From: Georgenia wutianyii | GTDB lineage: Bacteria; Actinomycetota; Actinomycetes; Actinomycetales; Actinomycetaceae | Reading direction: 5' to 3' | Assembly (NCBI RefSeq): GCF_006349365.1 | Contig: NZ_CP040899.1 | Coordinates: 2,976,001-3,040,000 of the forward strand | DNA length: 64,000 nucleotides | Shown: piece by piece, positions 37,685 through 49,855 of the stretch | Layout: each line of letters begins with the position of its first letter | Position numbering within the stretch: the first letter of the stretch is position 1 | The notes under the pieces: generated by a model | The model's input: only the letters and a program-made list of their open reading frames with translations | Told to the model about the DNA's origin: nothing | Database searches by the model: none | Made by a program: the position numbers and the translations under genes

Positions 37685-38254
37685 TCAGTTCTCCTTGAAC
37701 GGGAAGCCGAGGTGCTTGAGCAGCGAGCGGGCCTCGTCATCGGTCTTGGCCGTGGTGACGACCGTGATGTCCATGCCGCGCACGCGGTCGATCTTGTCCT
37801 GGTCGATCTCGTGGAACATCGACTGCTCGTTGAGACCGAAGGTGTAGTTGCCGTTCCCGTCGAACTGCTTGGGCGAGAGCCCACGGAAGTCGCGGATACG
37901 GGGCAGGGCGATCGACAGCAGGCGGTCGAGGAACTCCCACATGCGGTCGCCGCGCAGCGTGACGTGGGCGCCGATCGGCTGACCCTCACGGAGCTTGAAC
38001 TGGGCGATCGACTTGCGGGCCTTCGTCACCTGCGGCTTCTGGCCGGTGATGAGGCCGAGGTCGCGAATGGCGCCCTCGATGAGCTTGGAGTCGCGAGCCG
38101 CGTCCCCGACACCCATGTTGACGACGACCTTGGTCAGCGTCGGGACCTCGTTGATGTTCCCGTGCTGGAACTCCTCGCGCAGGGCGCTACGGATCTCCTC
38201 GCGGTAACGGAGCTTGAGCCGCGGGCTCGTGGTTGCGGTGGTGGTCTCAGTCAT
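37685..38254 (-). CDS. rplE: 50S ribosomal protein L5 (uL5)
   Basis: 189 residues. [33 protein letters not shown] and [15 protein letters not shown](R) are typical. L5 binds 5S rRNA and forms the bridge to the small subunit. A short Thr-rich N-terminal extension ([10 protein letters not shown]) is common in the phylum. The start is one base from the rplX stop. Confidence 0.95.
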   Translation of the reverse strand: MTETTTATTSPRLKLRYREEIRSALREEFQHGNINEVPTLTKVVVNMGVGDAARDSKLIEGAIRDLGLITGQKPQVTKARKSIAQFKLREGQPIGAHVTLRGDRMWEFLDRLLSIALPRIRDFRGLSPKQFDGNGNYTFGLNEQSMFHEIDQDKIDRVRGMDITVVTTAKTDDEARSLLKHLGFPFKEN

Positions 38255-38255
38255 C

Positions 38256-38597
38256 TCAGATGTCCTTACCGGAGCGCTTGGCCACGCGGACACGCTGCGT
38301 GCGCTCCACGCCGTCGCGCTCGACCGTCTCGGTGCGAATCCCGACCCGGGTGCCCTTCTTGGTCTCCGGGTCGACGACCATGACGTTGCTGACGTGGATC
38401 GGGGCCTCGATCGTCTCGATGCCACCGGTGCGCGCGCCCCGGCCGGACTGGCCGACCTTGGTGTGGCGCTTCATGCGCTGGACACCCTCGACGACGACGC
38501 GCGAGCGCTCGACGTCGACCTCGAGCACACGGCCCTGCTTGCCCTTGTCACGGCCTGCGATGACGACCACGAGGTCGCCCTTCTTGATCCGTGCCAT
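38256..38597 (-). CDS. rplX: 50S ribosomal protein L24 (uL24)
   Basis: 113 residues. The N-terminal KOW motif ([23 protein letters not shown]) and [19 protein letters not shown] identify L24, an assembly-initiator of the large subunit at the exit tunnel. Start one base from the rplN stop. The [12 protein letters not shown] C-terminal segment is normal. Confidence 0.95.
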   Translation of the reverse strand: MARIKKGDLVVVIAGRDKGKQGRVLEVDVERSRVVVEGVQRMKRHTKVGQSGRGARTGGIETIEAPIHVSNVMVVDPETKKGTRVGIRTETVERDGVERTQRVRVAKRSGKDI

Positions 38598-38598
38598 G

Positions 38599-38967
38599 TC
38601 AGATCACCTCCGGAGCGAGGGAGACGATGCGCATGAACTTCTTGTCGCGCAGCTCGCGGCCCACGGGGCCGAAGATGCGGGTTCCGCGCGGCTCGCCGTC
38701 GGCCTTGAGGATGACGGCGGCGTTCTCGTCGAAGCGGATGTAGGACCCGTCCGGGCGGCGACGCTGCTTCGTGGTGCGCACGACGACCGCCTTGACGACA
38801 TCGCCCTTCTTCACGTTGCCGCCGGGGATGGCGTCCTTGACGGTGGCGACGATGACGTCACCGATACCGGCGTAGCGCCGGCCGGAGCCTCCGAGCACAC
38901 GGACGCAGAGGATCTCCTTCGCGCCGGTGTTGTCGGCGACCTTGAGTCGCGACTCCTGCTGGATCAC
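38599..38967 (-). CDS. rplN: 50S ribosomal protein L14 (uL14)
   Basis: 122 residues, exactly the usual length. [36 protein letters not shown] is nearly invariant. L14 contacts the small subunit and binds elongation-phase factors. GTG start. It opens the spc-type group after a strong hairpin that follows rpsQ. Confidence 0.95.
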   Translation of the reverse strand: MIQQESRLKVADNTGAKEILCVRVLGGSGRRYAGIGDVIVATVKDAIPGGNVKKGDVVKAVVVRTTKQRRRPDGSYIRFDENAAVILKADGEPRGTRIFGPVGRELRDKKFMRIVSLAPEVI

Positions 38968-39068
38968 TGGTTTCTCCTTGTCGACCTGGTTCTCGCGTGC
39001 TGCGCGAGCCTTGGTGAACTAGTTCTCTTCACAGCTCGGTCCGGCTGCCGCCGGGCTGCCTGTCTGTT

Positions 39069-39098
39069 CCACCTGGCCGGGCGGGCCCGGCCAGGTGG
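39069..39098 (-). terminator. Hairpin between rpsQ and rplN
   Basis: CCACCTGGCCGGG (39069-39081) and CCCGGCCAGGTGG (39086-39098) are perfect complements around a four-base loop, 10 bases after the rpsQ stop. It separates the S10-type group from the spc-type group. No T-run is present, so it may reduce rather than stop read-through or act as an mRNA processing signal. Confidence 0.6.
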
Positions 39099-39107
39099 GT
39101 CGGCGGG

Positions 39108-39389
39108 TTACTTCGCCTTCTCGACGATCTCGAGGAGACGCCAGCGCTTGGTCGCGCTCAGCGGCCGGGTCTCCATGATGCGAACGAGGTCGCCGACGCC
39201 GGCCGAGTTGGTCTCGTCGTGCGCCTTGACCTTGCTGGTGCGGCGGATGACCTTGCCGTACAGCGGGTGCTTGACGCGGTCCTCGACCTCGACGACGACG
39301 GTCTTGTCCATCTTGTCGGACACGACGTAGCCACGGCGAACCTTGCGGTCGTTGCGCTCAGTGGTGGTCTCTGCGGTGTTCTCGCTCAT
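39108..39389 (-). CDS. rpsQ: 30S ribosomal protein S17 (uS17)
   Basis: 93 residues. [36 protein letters not shown] is the OB-fold core binding the 5' domain of 16S rRNA. The acidic Thr-rich start ([12 protein letters not shown]) is typical of actinobacteria. ATG at 39389 is preferred by comparison with relatives; a GTG three codons earlier overlaps the rpmC stop (GTGA) and could be the real coupled start. Confidence 0.93.
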   Translation of the reverse strand: MSENTAETTTERNDRKVRRGYVVSDKMDKTVVVEVEDRVKHPLYGKVIRRTSKVKAHDETNSAGVGDLVRIMETRPLSATKRWRLLEIVEKAK

Positions 39390-39394
39390 ATCGA

Positions 39395-39634
39395 TCACTT
39401 CTCGCTGCTGGGCGCGGTGCGGATGCCGAGCTCGCGCTCGTGCACGATGGTGTAGATGCGGGCGATGTCACGCCGCACAGCCTTGAGCCGACCGTGGTCC
39501 TCCAGCTGTCCGGTTGCCGAGGAGAAACGGAGCTTGAACAGCTCCTCCTTGGCCTCGGCAAGCTTCTCGGCCAGGGTCTCGTCGGTCATCTCGTCCAGGT
39601 CGACCGGGGTCATGCCCTTCGAACCGATAGCCAT
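39395..39634 (-). CDS. rpmC: 50S ribosomal protein L29 (uL29)
   Basis: 79 residues. [48 protein letters not shown] is the two-helix hairpin of L29, at the exit tunnel. ATG shares a base with the rplP stop. The C-terminal tail ([10 protein letters not shown]) is slightly extended. Confidence 0.95.
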   Translation of the reverse strand: MAIGSKGMTPVDLDEMTDETLAEKLAEAKEELFKLRFSSATGQLEDHGRLKAVRRDIARIYTIVHERELGIRTAPSSEK

Positions 39635-40053
39635 CAGCCTTCACCACCCTCACGGCGCACAAAACGGGTCTTCATCGGGAGCTTGTGCTGCGCGCGAGAC
39701 AGTGCCTCGCGGGCGAGCTCCTCGGGGACGCCGGCCAGCTCGAAGAGCACACGGCCGGGCTTGACGTTGGCCACCCACCACTCGGGCGAACCCTTACCGG
39801 AACCCATGCGGGTCTCGGCCGGCTTCTTGGTGAGCGGGCGGTCCGGGAAGACGTTGATCCACACCTTGCCGCCACGCTTGATGTGACGGGTCATGGCGAT
39901 ACGGGCGGCCTCGATCTGCCGGTTGGTGACGTAGGCCGGCTCGAGAGCCTGGATGCCGTAGTCACCGAAGGCGATCTCGGTGCCACCCTTGGAGACGCCG
40001 GAGCGCTTGGGGTGGTGCTGCTTGCGGAACTTGGTCCGCCGGGGGATGAGCAT
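39634..40053 (-). CDS. rplP: 50S ribosomal protein L16 (uL16)
   Basis: 139 residues. [51 protein letters not shown] and [19 protein letters not shown] are invariant features. L16 lies near the A-site tRNA and is essential late in 50S assembly. Start five bases after the rpsC stop. Confidence 0.95.
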   Translation of the reverse strand: MLIPRRTKFRKQHHPKRSGVSKGGTEIAFGDYGIQALEPAYVTNRQIEAARIAMTRHIKRGGKVWINVFPDRPLTKKPAETRMGSGKGSPEWWVANVKPGRVLFELAGVPEELAREALSRAQHKLPMKTRFVRREGGEG

Positions 40054-40058
40054 CTCGC

Positions 40059-40871
40059 TCAGGCCTCCGTTCCTGACTCGGCGGGGGCGGCGTCCTGCGG
40101 AGCGGACGCGCCCTCGGTCTGCTCGGACCGGGGACCGCGACCCTCGGGACGACGGCCACGCGGCCGGTCACCGGCGGCGGCACGGCCACGGCCACGGGGA
40201 GCGGCGTCGGCCTGCTCGCGAGCGAACTCGCGCTCGGTCTGGTCGCCCTTGTAGATCCACACCTTGACGCCGATGCGGCCGAAGGTGGTGCGGGCCTCGA
40301 AGAAGCCGTAGTCGATGTTCGCGCGGAGGGTGTGCAGCGGCACGCGGCCCTCGCGGTAGAACTCCGAGCGGGACATCTCGGCGCCGCCGAGACGGCCGGA
40401 GCACTGGACCCGGATGCCCTTGGCGCCGGCGCGCTGGGCGGACTGCATGCCCTTGCGCATCGCACGGCGGAAGGACACGCGGCTCGCGAGCTGCTCGGCG
40501 ATGCCCTGGGCGACGAGCTGAGCGTCGATCTCGGGGTTCTTGACCTCGAGGATGTTCAGCTGCACCTGCTTGCCCGTGAGCTTCTCCAGCTCGCCGCGCA
40601 GGCGGTCGGCCTCGGCGCCGCGGCGACCGATGACGATGCCCGGACGCGCGGTGTGCAGGTCGACGCGGACCCGGTCACGGGTGCGCTCGATGTCGACCTT
40701 GGAGATGCCGGCCCGCTCGAGGCCGGAGGCCATGAGCTTGCGGATGGCGACGTCCTCGCGGACGTAGTCCCGGTAGCGCTGACCAGGCTTGGTGCTGTCA
40801 GCGAACCACCGGGAACGGTGGTCCGTGGTGATGCCGAGCCGGAACCCGGTCGGGTTGACCTTCTGACCCAC
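40059..40871 (-). CDS. rpsC: 30S ribosomal protein S3 (uS3)
   Basis: 270 residues. [14 protein letters not shown] starts the protein; a KH domain follows ([34 protein letters not shown]) and then the C-terminal domain ending YKGD. The last ~55 residues form a low-complexity Arg/Gly/Pro/Ala extension common in high-GC actinobacteria. S3 lines the mRNA entry channel. GTG start, sharing a base with the rplV stop (TAGTG). Confidence 0.95.
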   Translation of the reverse strand: MGQKVNPTGFRLGITTDHRSRWFADSTKPGQRYRDYVREDVAIRKLMASGLERAGISKVDIERTRDRVRVDLHTARPGIVIGRRGAEADRLRGELEKLTGKQVQLNILEVKNPEIDAQLVAQGIAEQLASRVSFRRAMRKGMQSAQRAGAKGIRVQCSGRLGGAEMSRSEFYREGRVPLHTLRANIDYGFFEARTTFGRIGVKVWIYKGDQTEREFAREQADAAPRGRGRAAAGDRPRGRRPEGRGPRSEQTEGASAPQDAAPAESGTEA

Positions 40872-41269
40872 TAGCGGGTCCTCCCCTTCGTTCCAGCGGC
40901 GGAAGAGCTCGCGCCGTCGTTGTCGTCGCCCACGTAGACCGTGATGTGGCTGGTCCGCTTGAGGATGCGGCTCGCGCTGCCCTTGGCACGCGGCCGGAAA
41001 CGCTTGAGCGTCGGACCCTCGTCCACGTAAGCAGCGCTGATGACGAGAGCGTTCTCGTCGAACGCCTCGCCGGCCTGGTCAGCCTTGACGCGCGCGTTGG
41101 CGATCGCGCTCTCCACGACCTTACGCACCGTCTCGGCAACCGCCTGGGGGGCGAACTGCAGCACCGTCACGGCCTCGGTGGCGCGCTGTCCACGGATGGT
41201 GTCCACGACGCGCCGAGCCTTGAGGGGCGTGACGCGCACATATCGCGCCTGCGCCTTGGCTTCCATCAT
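40871..41269 (-). CDS. rplV: 50S ribosomal protein L22 (uL22)
   Basis: 132 residues. [21 protein letters not shown] and [24 protein letters not shown] are diagnostic; the latter precedes the hairpin that reaches into the exit tunnel. A short Gly/Ser/Ala tail follows. Two ATG codons in a row; the first is used here. Confidence 0.95.
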   Translation of the reverse strand: MMEAKAQARYVRVTPLKARRVVDTIRGQRATEAVTVLQFAPQAVAETVRKVVESAIANARVKADQAGEAFDENALVISAAYVDEGPTLKRFRPRAKGSASRILKRTSHITVYVGDDNDGASSSAAGTKGRTR

Positions 41270-41316
41270 TCCTGCCTTACTTGTCGGATGTTCGGGTTGC
41301 TGGGTTGCCTGTCGCC

Positions 41317-41598
41317 TCAGCGGCGACGGGCCTTGCGGTCGTCCTTGTCGTGCCCGCGGTAGGTGCGGGTCGGGGCGAACTCCCCCAGCTTGTGGCCGAC
41401 CATCGACTCGGTGACGAAGACCGGGACGTGCTTGCGGCCGTCGTGGACCGCGAAGGTGTGGCCCAGGAAGTCGGGCGTGATGACCGACCGTCGGGACCAG
41501 GTCTTGATGACGTTCTTGGAGCCGGTCTCGTTCGCGGCGTCCACCTTCTTGAGCAGGTGGCCGTCGACGAAGGGACCCTTCTTCAGGCTGCGAGGCAT
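41317..41598 (-). CDS. rpsS: 30S ribosomal protein S19 (uS19)
   Basis: 93 residues. [18 protein letters not shown] and the C-terminal [34 protein letters not shown] are nearly invariant. S19 sits in the 30S head and contacts S13 and the A-site finger. ATG start, 18 bases after the rplB stop. Confidence 0.95.
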   Translation of the reverse strand: MPRSLKKGPFVDGHLLKKVDAANETGSKNVIKTWSRRSVITPDFLGHTFAVHDGRKHVPVFVTESMVGHKLGEFAPTRTYRGHDKDDRKARRR

Positions 41599-41616
41599 CT
41601 CGTCGTACTCCTACTC

Positions 41617-42453
41617 TCAGCGCTTCTTGCCGGTGCGCCGGCGGCGCACGATGAGCTGGTCGCTCGGCTTGTTCGGACGGCGGGTCCGGCCCTCGACCTG
41701 ACCCCAGGGGCTGACCGGGTGGCGACCACCGGAGGTCTTGCCCTCACCACCACCGTGGGGGTGGTCGACCGGGTTCATCGCGACACCACGGACGGTCGGG
41801 CGCTTGCCCTTCCAGCGCATGCGGCCGGCCTTGCCCCAGTTGATGTTGGACTGCTCGGCGTTGCCGACCTCGCCGATGGTGGCGCGGCAGCGGGAGTCGA
41901 CCATGCGGATCTCGCCCGAGGGCATACGCAGCGTGGCCATCGTGCCCTCGCGGGCGACGAGCTGGACCGAGGCACCCGCGGAGCGGGCGATCTTGGCGCC
42001 GCCGCCCGGCTTGAGCTCGATCGCGTGGATGACCGTGCCGACGGGGATGTTGCGCAGCGGCAGGTTGTTGCCCGGCTTGATGTCGGCCCCGGGGCCGTTC
42101 TCGATGACCGCGCCCTGCGTCAGCTTGTTCGGCGCGATGATGTAGCGCTTCTCGCCGTCGGCGTAGTGCAGGAGCGCGATGCGCGCGGTGCGGTTGGGGT
42201 CGTACTCGATGTGAGCGACCTTCGCGGGGACGCCGTCCTTGTCGTGGCGACGGAAGTCGATGACGCGGTAGGCGCGCTTGTGGCCGCCACCCTTGTGACG
42301 GGTGGTGATGCGGCCGGTGCTGTTGCGCCCGCCGCTCTTGCTCAGCGGGCGGACCAGCGACTTCTCCGGCTGCGACCGGGTGATCTCGACGAAGTCGGCC
42401 ACGCTCGAGCCGCGGCGGCCCGGCGACGTCGGCTTGTACTTACGGATTGCCAT
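41617..42453 (-). CDS. rplB: 50S ribosomal protein L2 (uL2)
   Basis: 278 residues. [28 protein letters not shown] and the C-terminal [26 protein letters not shown], with the essential His near the peptidyl-transferase centre, are all intact. A primary 23S-rRNA binder. Confidence 0.96.
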   Translation of the reverse strand: MAIRKYKPTSPGRRGSSVADFVEITRSQPEKSLVRPLSKSGGRNSTGRITTRHKGGGHKRAYRVIDFRRHDKDGVPAKVAHIEYDPNRTARIALLHYADGEKRYIIAPNKLTQGAVIENGPGADIKPGNNLPLRNIPVGTVIHAIELKPGGGAKIARSAGASVQLVAREGTMATLRMPSGEIRMVDSRCRATIGEVGNAEQSNINWGKAGRMRWKGKRPTVRGVAMNPVDHPHGGGEGKTSGGRHPVSPWGQVEGRTRRPNKPSDQLIVRRRRTGKKR

Positions 42454-42487
42454 GGGTGTCGATCCTCAATCTCTCCAGTACGCGGCG

Positions 42488-42793
42488 TCAGCCGGCGACT
42501 TCACCGAAGATGTCGATGGTGCCCTCGCGCAGCGTCACGATGGCGCGCTTGGTGTCCTTGCGCTTGCCGAGGCCGGTACGGGTCCGCCGGGTCTTGCCCT
42601 TGCGGTTGGCCGTGTTCACCGAGCTGACCTTGACTCCGAAGATCGCCTCGACGGCGTTCTTGATCTCGGTCTTGTTCGAGCGCGGGTCGACGAGGAAGGT
42701 GTACTTCCCCTCGTCGATAAGGCTGTAGCTCTTCTCCGAGACCACCGGGGCGACGATGACGTCCCGGGGGTTCTTGTTGTGCTCGACGCTCAC
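42488..42793 (-). CDS. rplW: 50S ribosomal protein L23 (uL23)
   Basis: 101 residues. [41 protein letters not shown] is the L23 core, which docks trigger factor and SRP at the exit tunnel. GTG start overlapping the rplD stop (GTGA). Confidence 0.95.
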   Translation of the reverse strand: MSVEHNKNPRDVIVAPVVSEKSYSLIDEGKYTFLVDPRSNKTEIKNAVEAIFGVKVSSVNTANRKGKTRRTRTGLGKRKDTKRAIVTLREGTIDIFGEVAG

Positions 42794-43443
42794 TTGTCAT
42801 CCTCCTCGCGCGAACCCGCACCGAGGAGCTCCTCGAGAGCGGCGGCGGTGAACACGACGTCGTCGTTGACGAGGACGTCGTAGGTGTTCAGCTGGTCGAC
42901 CCAGATGAGGTGGGTGCTGGGCACGTTGCGCAGCGACTTGACCGTGAGCTCGTCGTCGCGACGGACCACGATGAGCGCGCTGCGGTCCTCGACGATGTTG
43001 CGCAGCGCGGTGAGCGCGGCGGCGGTCGAGGGGGTCTCGGCGGAGACGAGCGAGCTGACGACGTGCACGCGGCCGGCGCGGGCCCGGTCGGAGAGGGCGC
43101 CACGGAGGGCGGCAGCCTTCATCTTCTTGGGGGTGCGCTGGGTGTAGTCGCGCGGCACCGGGCCGTGGACGACGCCACCGCCGGCGTACTGCGGAGCGCG
43201 GGTCGAGCCCTGACGGGCGCGGCCGGTGCCCTTCTGGCGGTACGGCTTGCGACCACCACCGCGGACCTCGCCGCGGGTCTTGGTCTTCGCGGTGCCCTGA
43301 CGCGCTGCGGCGAGCTGGGCGACGACGACCTGGTGGATCAGCGGAACGTTCGTGGGGACGTCGAAGATGGCGGCAGGCAGCTCGGCGGAGCCGGTCTTCT
43401 TGCCTGCGGCATCCAGGACATCCACGGTCTGGGTGTCAGCCAT
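42790..43443 (-). CDS. rplD: 50S ribosomal protein L4 (uL4)
   Basis: 217 residues. [29 protein letters not shown] is the extended loop reaching into the exit tunnel. In many bacteria L4 also regulates the S10 operon through its leader RNA. ATG at 43443 is chosen because AAGGGGG lies about 7 bases upstream; a GTG two codons earlier overlaps the rplC stop and is possible. Confidence 0.95.
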   Translation of the reverse strand: MADTQTVDVLDAAGKKTGSAELPAAIFDVPTNVPLIHQVVVAQLAAARQGTAKTKTRGEVRGGGRKPYRQKGTGRARQGSTRAPQYAGGGVVHGPVPRDYTQRTPKKMKAAALRGALSDRARAGRVHVVSSLVSAETPSTAAALTALRNIVEDRSALIVVRRDDELTVKSLRNVPSTHLIWVDQLNTYDVLVNDDVVFTAAALEELLGAGSREEDDK

Positions 43444-43445
43444 GG

Positions 43446-44114
43446 TCACGCCCCCTTCACGGCGGTACGGACGACCACGACGCCGTGCTTCGGGCCCGGG
43501 ACCGCGCCGGTGATCAGCAGCAGGCCCTTCTCGACGTCGACGGCGTGGATCTTGAGGTTCTGGGTGGTCTGGCGCTTGTTGCCCATGCGACCGGCCATGC
43601 GCAGACCCTTGAAGACGCGACCCGGGGTCGAGGCCCCGCCGATCGAGCCGGGCTTGCGGTGGTTGCGGTGCGCACCGTGGGAGGCACCGACGCCGGAGAA
43701 GCCGTGGCGCTTCATGACGCCCGCGGTTCCCTTGCCCTTGGTGGTGCCGATGACGTCGACGACGGTGCCGGCCTCGAACGCGTCCGCACGCAGCTCCTGA
43801 CCGACGGAGAACCCGTCGGCCTCAGAGGTGCGGATCTCCGCGACGTAGCGGCGCGGCGTCGTGCCCGCCTTCTCGAAGTGGCCCTTGAGGGGCTGGGTGA
43901 CCTTGCGCGGGTCGATCTCGCCGAAGGCCAGCTGGACGGCGCTGTAGCCGTCGGTCTCCTCGGTACGAAGCTGGGTCACCACGTTGGTGCCGACCTGCAC
44001 GACCGTGACGGGAACGAGGCGCCCTGCCTCGTCCCACACCTGGGTCATGCCGAGCTTCGTGCCGAGCAGCGCCGTGACCGGCGTGCCCGCAGCCTGCTTG
44101 GTAAAGGTAGTCAT
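43446..44114 (-). CDS. rplC: 50S ribosomal protein L3 (uL3)
   Basis: 222 residues. [26 protein letters not shown] and [32 protein letters not shown], the loop with the methylated Gln/Arg region near the peptidyl-transferase centre, identify L3. Start 11 bases after the rpsJ stop. Confidence 0.95.
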   Translation of the reverse strand: MTTFTKQAAGTPVTALLGTKLGMTQVWDEAGRLVPVTVVQVGTNVVTQLRTEETDGYSAVQLAFGEIDPRKVTQPLKGHFEKAGTTPRRYVAEIRTSEADGFSVGQELRADAFEAGTVVDVIGTTKGKGTAGVMKRHGFSGVGASHGAHRNHRKPGSIGGASTPGRVFKGLRMAGRMGNKRQTTQNLKIHAVDVEKGLLLITGAVPGPKHGVVVVRTAVKGA

Positions 44115-44125
44115 TTGCGGGAACC

Positions 44126-44434
44126 TCAGAGCTTGATCTCGATGTTGACGTCAGCGGGCAGGTCGAGCCGCATGAGCGAGTCAACGGCCTTCGGCGTCGG
44201 GTCGATGATGTCGATGAGGCGCTTGTGAGTGCGCATCTCGAACTGCTCGCGGCTGTCCTTGTACTTGTGCGGTGAGCGAATGACGACGAAGACGTTCTTC
44301 TCCGTCGGCAGCGGCACCGGACCCACGACCGTCGCACCAGCGCGAGTCACCGTGTCGACGATCTTGCGCGCCGAGCTGTCGATGACTTCGTGGTCGTAGG
44401 ACTTGAGCCTGATGCGGATCTTCTGTCCCGCCAT
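44126..44434 (-). CDS. rpsJ: 30S ribosomal protein S10 (uS10, NusE)
   Basis: 102 residues. [28 protein letters not shown] and [22 protein letters not shown] are invariant. S10 works in the 30S head and, as NusE, links NusG and NusB to transcribing polymerase. It is the first gene of the S10 group, behind a long leader that shares a 25-base element with the rpsL leader. Confidence 0.96.
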   Translation of the reverse strand: MAGQKIRIRLKSYDHEVIDSSARKIVDTVTRAGATVVGPVPLPTEKNVFVVIRSPHKYKDSREQFEMRTHKRLIDIIDPTPKAVDSLMRLDLPADVNIEIKL

Positions 44435-44470
44435 GGCGTCGTCTAACCTCTCTCGTACCGCTCTGTTACC

Positions 44471-44495
44471 GTCCCCCGCGCTCGGGCGTGTCGCC
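44471..44495 (-). promoter_or_regulatory. Leader element shared by rpsJ and rpsL (rpsJ copy)
   Basis: Read leftward it is GGCGACACGCCCGAGCGCGG followed by GGGAC, 36 bases before rpsJ. The rpsL leader carries the same element with only two changes (49951-49975), in the same orientation. A small stem CCCG/CGGG with a four-base AG-G loop is conserved in both. Confidence 0.5.
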
Positions 44496-44866
44496 TGTGA
44501 CGCTCACACCTGACCGCGGCGCATCGTCGATGCGGGGCCCTTGTACTTGCTGTGGAGCCTGGGCTCGGGGCCCGACTCGGATCTTTGCTCGGGACACTCG
44601 GTCCCAGGCAACCGGAACAGTCTGCCAGACCGACACGCCGCATGGCGAATCGAGTCCGGCGAACGCCGGTGTGTTCTTGGTCATCGGGGAAACGCGGAGC
44701 TCCCCGACGAGGTGTGCTGCGGCCGGCTGCCCGACGCGCGGGCCAGCGTGACCGCGGCCAACGACAAACTCTACCAGCCCGCGCGCCTCCTTGACGAGAC
44801 GCCCTCCCGTGACCTCGCCCACCCACCCCGCCCACCCCCGCCGGCCCTCACCCGGCCCCCACAGGC

Positions 44867-44927
44867 CTCCCCCGCCCCACACCTACACCGCCCTCCCCCG
44901 CCCCACACCTACACCGCCCTCCCCCGC
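44867..44927. repeat. 26-base tandem repeat, 2.3 copies
   Basis: CTCCCCCGCCCCACACCTAC plus ACCGCC is repeated exactly at 44867-44892 and 44893-44918, with a partial third copy running into the 18-base array. The cytosine-rich strand could form unusual structures. No function is apparent. Confidence 0.7.
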
Positions 44928-45033
44928 GACAGCCGACTTCCGCGCGACAGCCGACTTCCGCGCGAGAGCGGACTTCCGCGCGAGAGCCGACTTCCGCGCG
45001 AGAGCCGACTTCCGCGCGAGAGCGGACTTCCGC
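44926..45033 (+). repeat. 18-base tandem repeat array, left arm (6 units)
   Basis: Six head-to-tail units of GCGASAGCSGACTTCCGC (S = C or G), followed by one decayed unit. Only positions 5 and 9 vary. There are no spacers, so it is not a CRISPR array. Confidence 0.85.
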
Positions 45034-45246
45034 GCGCGAGCTGACTGCCTGCGAGGTCGCACATTCCATTCACGGGTGCACTGATGTTTCGAACGACCTC
45101 GGACGGAAAGTACGAAGCGCGCCCGCACCTCACTGAGGCCACAGCGGTACCGTGCCGGCCGGCCTGCGGTCCGTGGCCTCGTCCGGAGCACCGCTCGAGC
45201 GAAGAAGCCCGCTCACGCCCGCAGCTCCGTTGTTGCGCACGATCCA

Positions 45247-45363
45247 GCTCTCGCGACAAAGTCCCGCTCTCGTGCCGAAGTCGGCTGTCGCACAGAAGTC
45301 GGCTCTCGTGCAGAAGTCGGCTGTCGCACAGAAGTCGGCTCTCGCGCAGAAGTCGGCTGTCGG
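45247..45363 (-). repeat. 18-base tandem repeat array, right arm, inverted (about 6 units)
   Basis: Units of GCTSTCGYRCAGAAGTCG, two of them decayed at the left end, run to 45355 and then break up in a G-rich tract. The reverse complement matches the left array except for one base (T for C), so the two arrays form a large inverted repeat around ~213 bases. GCTGTCGCAC and GCTCTCGYGC variants alternate, hinting at a 36-base higher-order unit. Confidence 0.85.
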
Positions 45364-45483
45364 CGCGGGGGGTTGCCGGCGGGGGCCCCGGGGGGGGAGA
45401 GGGGAGGCGGGTGCTCGGGGGCGTGGGGGCCGGCTGGGGCTTGGGGTGTCCGGAGCCTCGGCGGGGGGCTTGGGCAGAAAGGG

Positions 45484-45520
45484 CGAAGGGCCCGGCGAGC
45501 GGTGCTCGCCGGGCCCTTCG
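45484..45520 (-). terminator. tuf: Intrinsic terminator of the rpsL-rpsG-fusA-tuf operon
   Basis: A perfect 17-base-pair stem (CGAAGGGCCCGGCGAGC with its complement) and a three-base loop lie 28 bases after the tuf stop, and the leftward RNA continues CCCTTTCT. This is the most convincing terminator in the window and isolates tuf from the repeat arrays and rpsJ. Confidence 0.8.
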
Positions 45521-45548
45521 GGGTGCCGGACTCACGTCCGGCGGGAGA

Positions 45549-46742
45549 TCACTTGAGGATCTTGGTGACGCGGCCGGAGCCAACGGTGCGGCCACCCTCA
45601 CGGATGGCGAAGCCGAGGCCCTCCTCCATCGCGATCGGCTGGATGAGGCTGACCGTCATCTCGGTGTTGTCGCCGGGCATGACCATCTCGGTGCCCTCGG
45701 GCAGCTGGATGACGCCGGTGACGTCCGTGGTGCGGAAGTAGAACTGCGGACGGTAGTTCGAGTAGAACGGGTTGTGACGCCCGCCCTCGTCCTTGTTGAG
45801 GATGTAGACCTGGGCCTCGAAGTCGGTGTGCGGGGTGATGGAACCCGGCTTGCACACGACCTGGCCGCGCTCGACGTCCTCGCGCTTGATGCCGCGCAGG
45901 AGCAGACCGACGTTCTCGCCGGCCTCGGCGGTGTCGAGGAGCTTGCGGAACATCTCGACGCCGGTGACGGTCGTCTTGAGGTTCTTCTCCTTGATGCCGA
46001 CGATCTCGACCTCGTCGTTGACCTTGAGCGTGCCACGCTCGACACGACCGGTGACCACGGTGCCGCGGCCGGTGATCGTGAAGACGTCCTCGATGGGCAT
46101 GAGGAACGGCTTGTCGACGTCACGCTCGGGGGTCGGGACGTTCTCGTCCACGGCGTCCATGAGCTCCTCGACGGCGGCGACCCACTTCGGGTCACCCTCG
46201 AGGGCCTTGAGCGCGGAGACGCGCACGACGGGGGCGTCGTCGCCGGGGAAGCCCTGGCTGGAGAGCAGGTCGCGGACCTCGACCTCGACGAGCTCGAGGA
46301 TCTCCTCGTCGTCGACCATGTCGGACTTGTTCAGCGCGACGAGGACGTAGGGCACGCCGACCTGGCGGGCGAGCAGGACGTGCTCACGCGTCTGGGCCAT
46401 CGGACCGTCGGTCGCGGCGACCACGAGGATCGCGCCGTCCATCTGGGCGGCACCGGTGATCATGTTCTTGATGTAGTCCGCGTGACCGGGAGCGTCGACG
46501 TGAGCGTAGTGACGCTTCTCCGTCTGGTACTCGACGTGCGAGACGTTGATCGTGATACCGCGCTGACGCTCCTCGGGAGCGTTGTCGACCTGGTCGAACG
46601 GGGTGAACTCGTTCAGGTCCGGGTACTTGTCCGCCAGCACCTTCGAGATGGCCGCGGTCAGCGTCGTCTTACCGTGGTCGACGTGACCGATCGTGCCGAT
46701 GTTGACGTGCGGCTTGGTCCGCTCGAACTTGGCCTTCGCCAC
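45549..46742 (-). CDS. tuf: Elongation factor Tu
   Basis: 397 residues. Carries aminoacyl-tRNA to the ribosome as a GTP complex. [10 protein letters not shown] (P-loop, ~19-28), the switch-I region with [14 protein letters not shown], and NKSD/SALKAL for guanine are intact, followed by domains 2 and 3 ending [16 protein letters not shown] start with AGGAGGACACAA just upstream. It is the last gene of the rpsL group, 117 bases after fusA. Confidence 0.97.
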   Translation of the reverse strand: MAKAKFERTKPHVNIGTIGHVDHGKTTLTAAISKVLADKYPDLNEFTPFDQVDNAPEERQRGITINVSHVEYQTEKRHYAHVDAPGHADYIKNMITGAAQMDGAILVVAATDGPMAQTREHVLLARQVGVPYVLVALNKSDMVDDEEILELVEVEVRDLLSSQGFPGDDAPVVRVSALKALEGDPKWVAAVEELMDAVDENVPTPERDVDKPFLMPIEDVFTITGRGTVVTGRVERGTLKVNDEVEIVGIKEKNLKTTVTGVEMFRKLLDTAEAGENVGLLLRGIKREDVERGQVVCKPGSITPHTDFEAQVYILNKDEGGRHNPFYSNYRPQFYFRTTDVTGVIQLPEGTEMVMPGDNTEMTVSLIQPIAMEEGLGFAIREGGRTVGSGRVTKILK

Positions 46743-46859
46743 TTGTGTCCTCCTGGGACTCGGGTAGTTGTCTGCTCTCAACAGGTGCGGATGCGCCTGC
46801 GGGGAGCGAGCCCTACGGGTCGGTTGTTTAACGGGTACTGCTGGATCGACCTGTGGGAC

Positions 46860-48962
<2,103 letters not shown>

Positions 48963-49010
48963 AGGAGACTCTCTTCAGTCGATTGCGGGTGCAGGGCGAG
49001 GAGGCGGCGA

Positions 49011-49481
49011 CTACCAGCGGTAGTGCGCGAAGGCCCGGTTGGACTCGGCCATCTTGTGGGTGTCCTCGCGACGCTTCACCGCGGCACCCAGACCGTTGGA
49101 CGCGTCGAGGATCTCGTTCATGAGGCGCTCGGTCATCGTCTTCTCGCGGCGGGCGCGGGCGTAGTCCACGAGCCAGCGCAGGGCCAGCGTGGTGGCGCGG
49201 ACCGGGCGGACCTCGACGGGGACCTGGTAGGTGGCGCCACCGACACGGCGGGAACGGACCTCGAGGGAGGGACGCACGTTCTCGAGCGCACGCTTGAGGA
49301 CGACGGTGGGGTCACCGTCGGTCTTCTGACGAACGCCCTCGAGGGCGTCGTAGACGATCCGCTCGGCGGTCGACTTCTTGCCGTCCTTGAGGATGCGGTT
49401 GACGAGCTGCGTGACGACCGGGGACCCGTAGACCGGGTCGACCACGAGCGTCCGCTGCGGGGCGGGGCCCTTGCGCGGCAT
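49011..49481 (-). CDS. rpsG: 30S ribosomal protein S7 (uS7)
   Basis: 156 residues. [41 protein letters not shown] and the C-terminal [20 protein letters not shown] are characteristic. S7 organises the 3' major domain of 16S rRNA and lines the E site. Its ATG shares a base with the rpsL stop (TAATG). Confidence 0.97.
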   Translation of the reverse strand: MPRKGPAPQRTLVVDPVYGSPVVTQLVNRILKDGKKSTAERIVYDALEGVRQKTDGDPTVVLKRALENVRPSLEVRSRRVGGATYQVPVEVRPVRATTLALRWLVDYARARREKTMTERLMNEILDASNGLGAAVKRREDTHKMAESNRAFAHYRW

Positions 49482-49855
49482 TACTTCTTCTCCTTCTTCG
49501 CGCCGTAACGGCTGCGAGCCTGCTGACGCCCACGGACACCCTGGGTGTCCAGTGCGCCGCGCACGATCTTGTAGCGAACGCCGGGCAGGTCCTTCACGCG
49601 CCCGCCGCGGACGAGCACGATGGAGTGCTCCTGGAGGTTGTGGCCGACGCCCGGGATGTAGGCCGTGACCTCGATCCCGCTGGACAGGCGCACACGTGCG
49701 ACCTTGCGAAGGGCCGAGTTCGGCTTCTTCGGGGTCGTCGTGTACACACGGGTGCACACCCCGCGCCGCTGAGGGCTGCCCTTGAGGGCAGGCGTCTTCG
49801 ACGTCGAGGTCTTGACGCTGCGGCCCTTGCGGACCAGCTGCTGAATCGTGGGCAC
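49481..49855 (-). CDS. rpsL: 30S ribosomal protein S12 (uS12)
   Basis: 124 residues. [11 protein letters not shown] start, [12 protein letters not shown] and [15 protein letters not shown] are invariant. Lys43 and Lys88, the classical streptomycin-resistance positions, are both the sensitive wild-type residue. GTG start with GGAG upstream. It heads the rpsL-rpsG-fusA-tuf operon behind a ~170-base leader and a readable promoter. Confidence 0.97.
   Translation of the reverse strand: MPTIQQLVRKGRSVKTSTSKTPALKGSPQRRGVCTRVYTTTPKKPNSALRKVARVRLSSGIEVTAYIPGVGHNLQEHSIVLVRGGRVKDLPGVRYKIVRGALDTQGVRGRQQARSRYGAKKEKK

Larger units (their letters stand above)
44435..45483. other. 1.05 kb gene-free region between tuf and rpsJ
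   Basis: Contains, from rpsJ outward, the rpsJ leader (44435-44780; TAGAGT on the minus strand at 44768-44773 is a possible -10 box, and GGGAC/GTCCC at 44591-44605 a small hairpin), a C-rich stretch with a 26-base tandem repeat, the left 18-base repeat array, ~213 bases of unique sequence, the right inverted array, and a G-rich tract before the tuf terminator. Frames across it encode only hexapeptide repeats and are not genes. Confidence 0.6.

Noticed and set aside
44443..44882. Open frames on the minus strand in the rpsJ leader
   Set aside because: They lack start signals, cover the leader element and C-rich repeat, and show no coding pattern.
44791..45084. Frame encoding ARADFR hexapeptide repeats across the left array
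   Set aside because: An 18-base repeat gives a periodic peptide in every frame; there is no ribosome-binding site and the opposite strand gives an equally open LARKSA frame, so the repeat is a DNA or RNA feature.
44926..45363. CRISPR array
   Set aside because: Units are 18 bases with no spacers and no cas genes are present.
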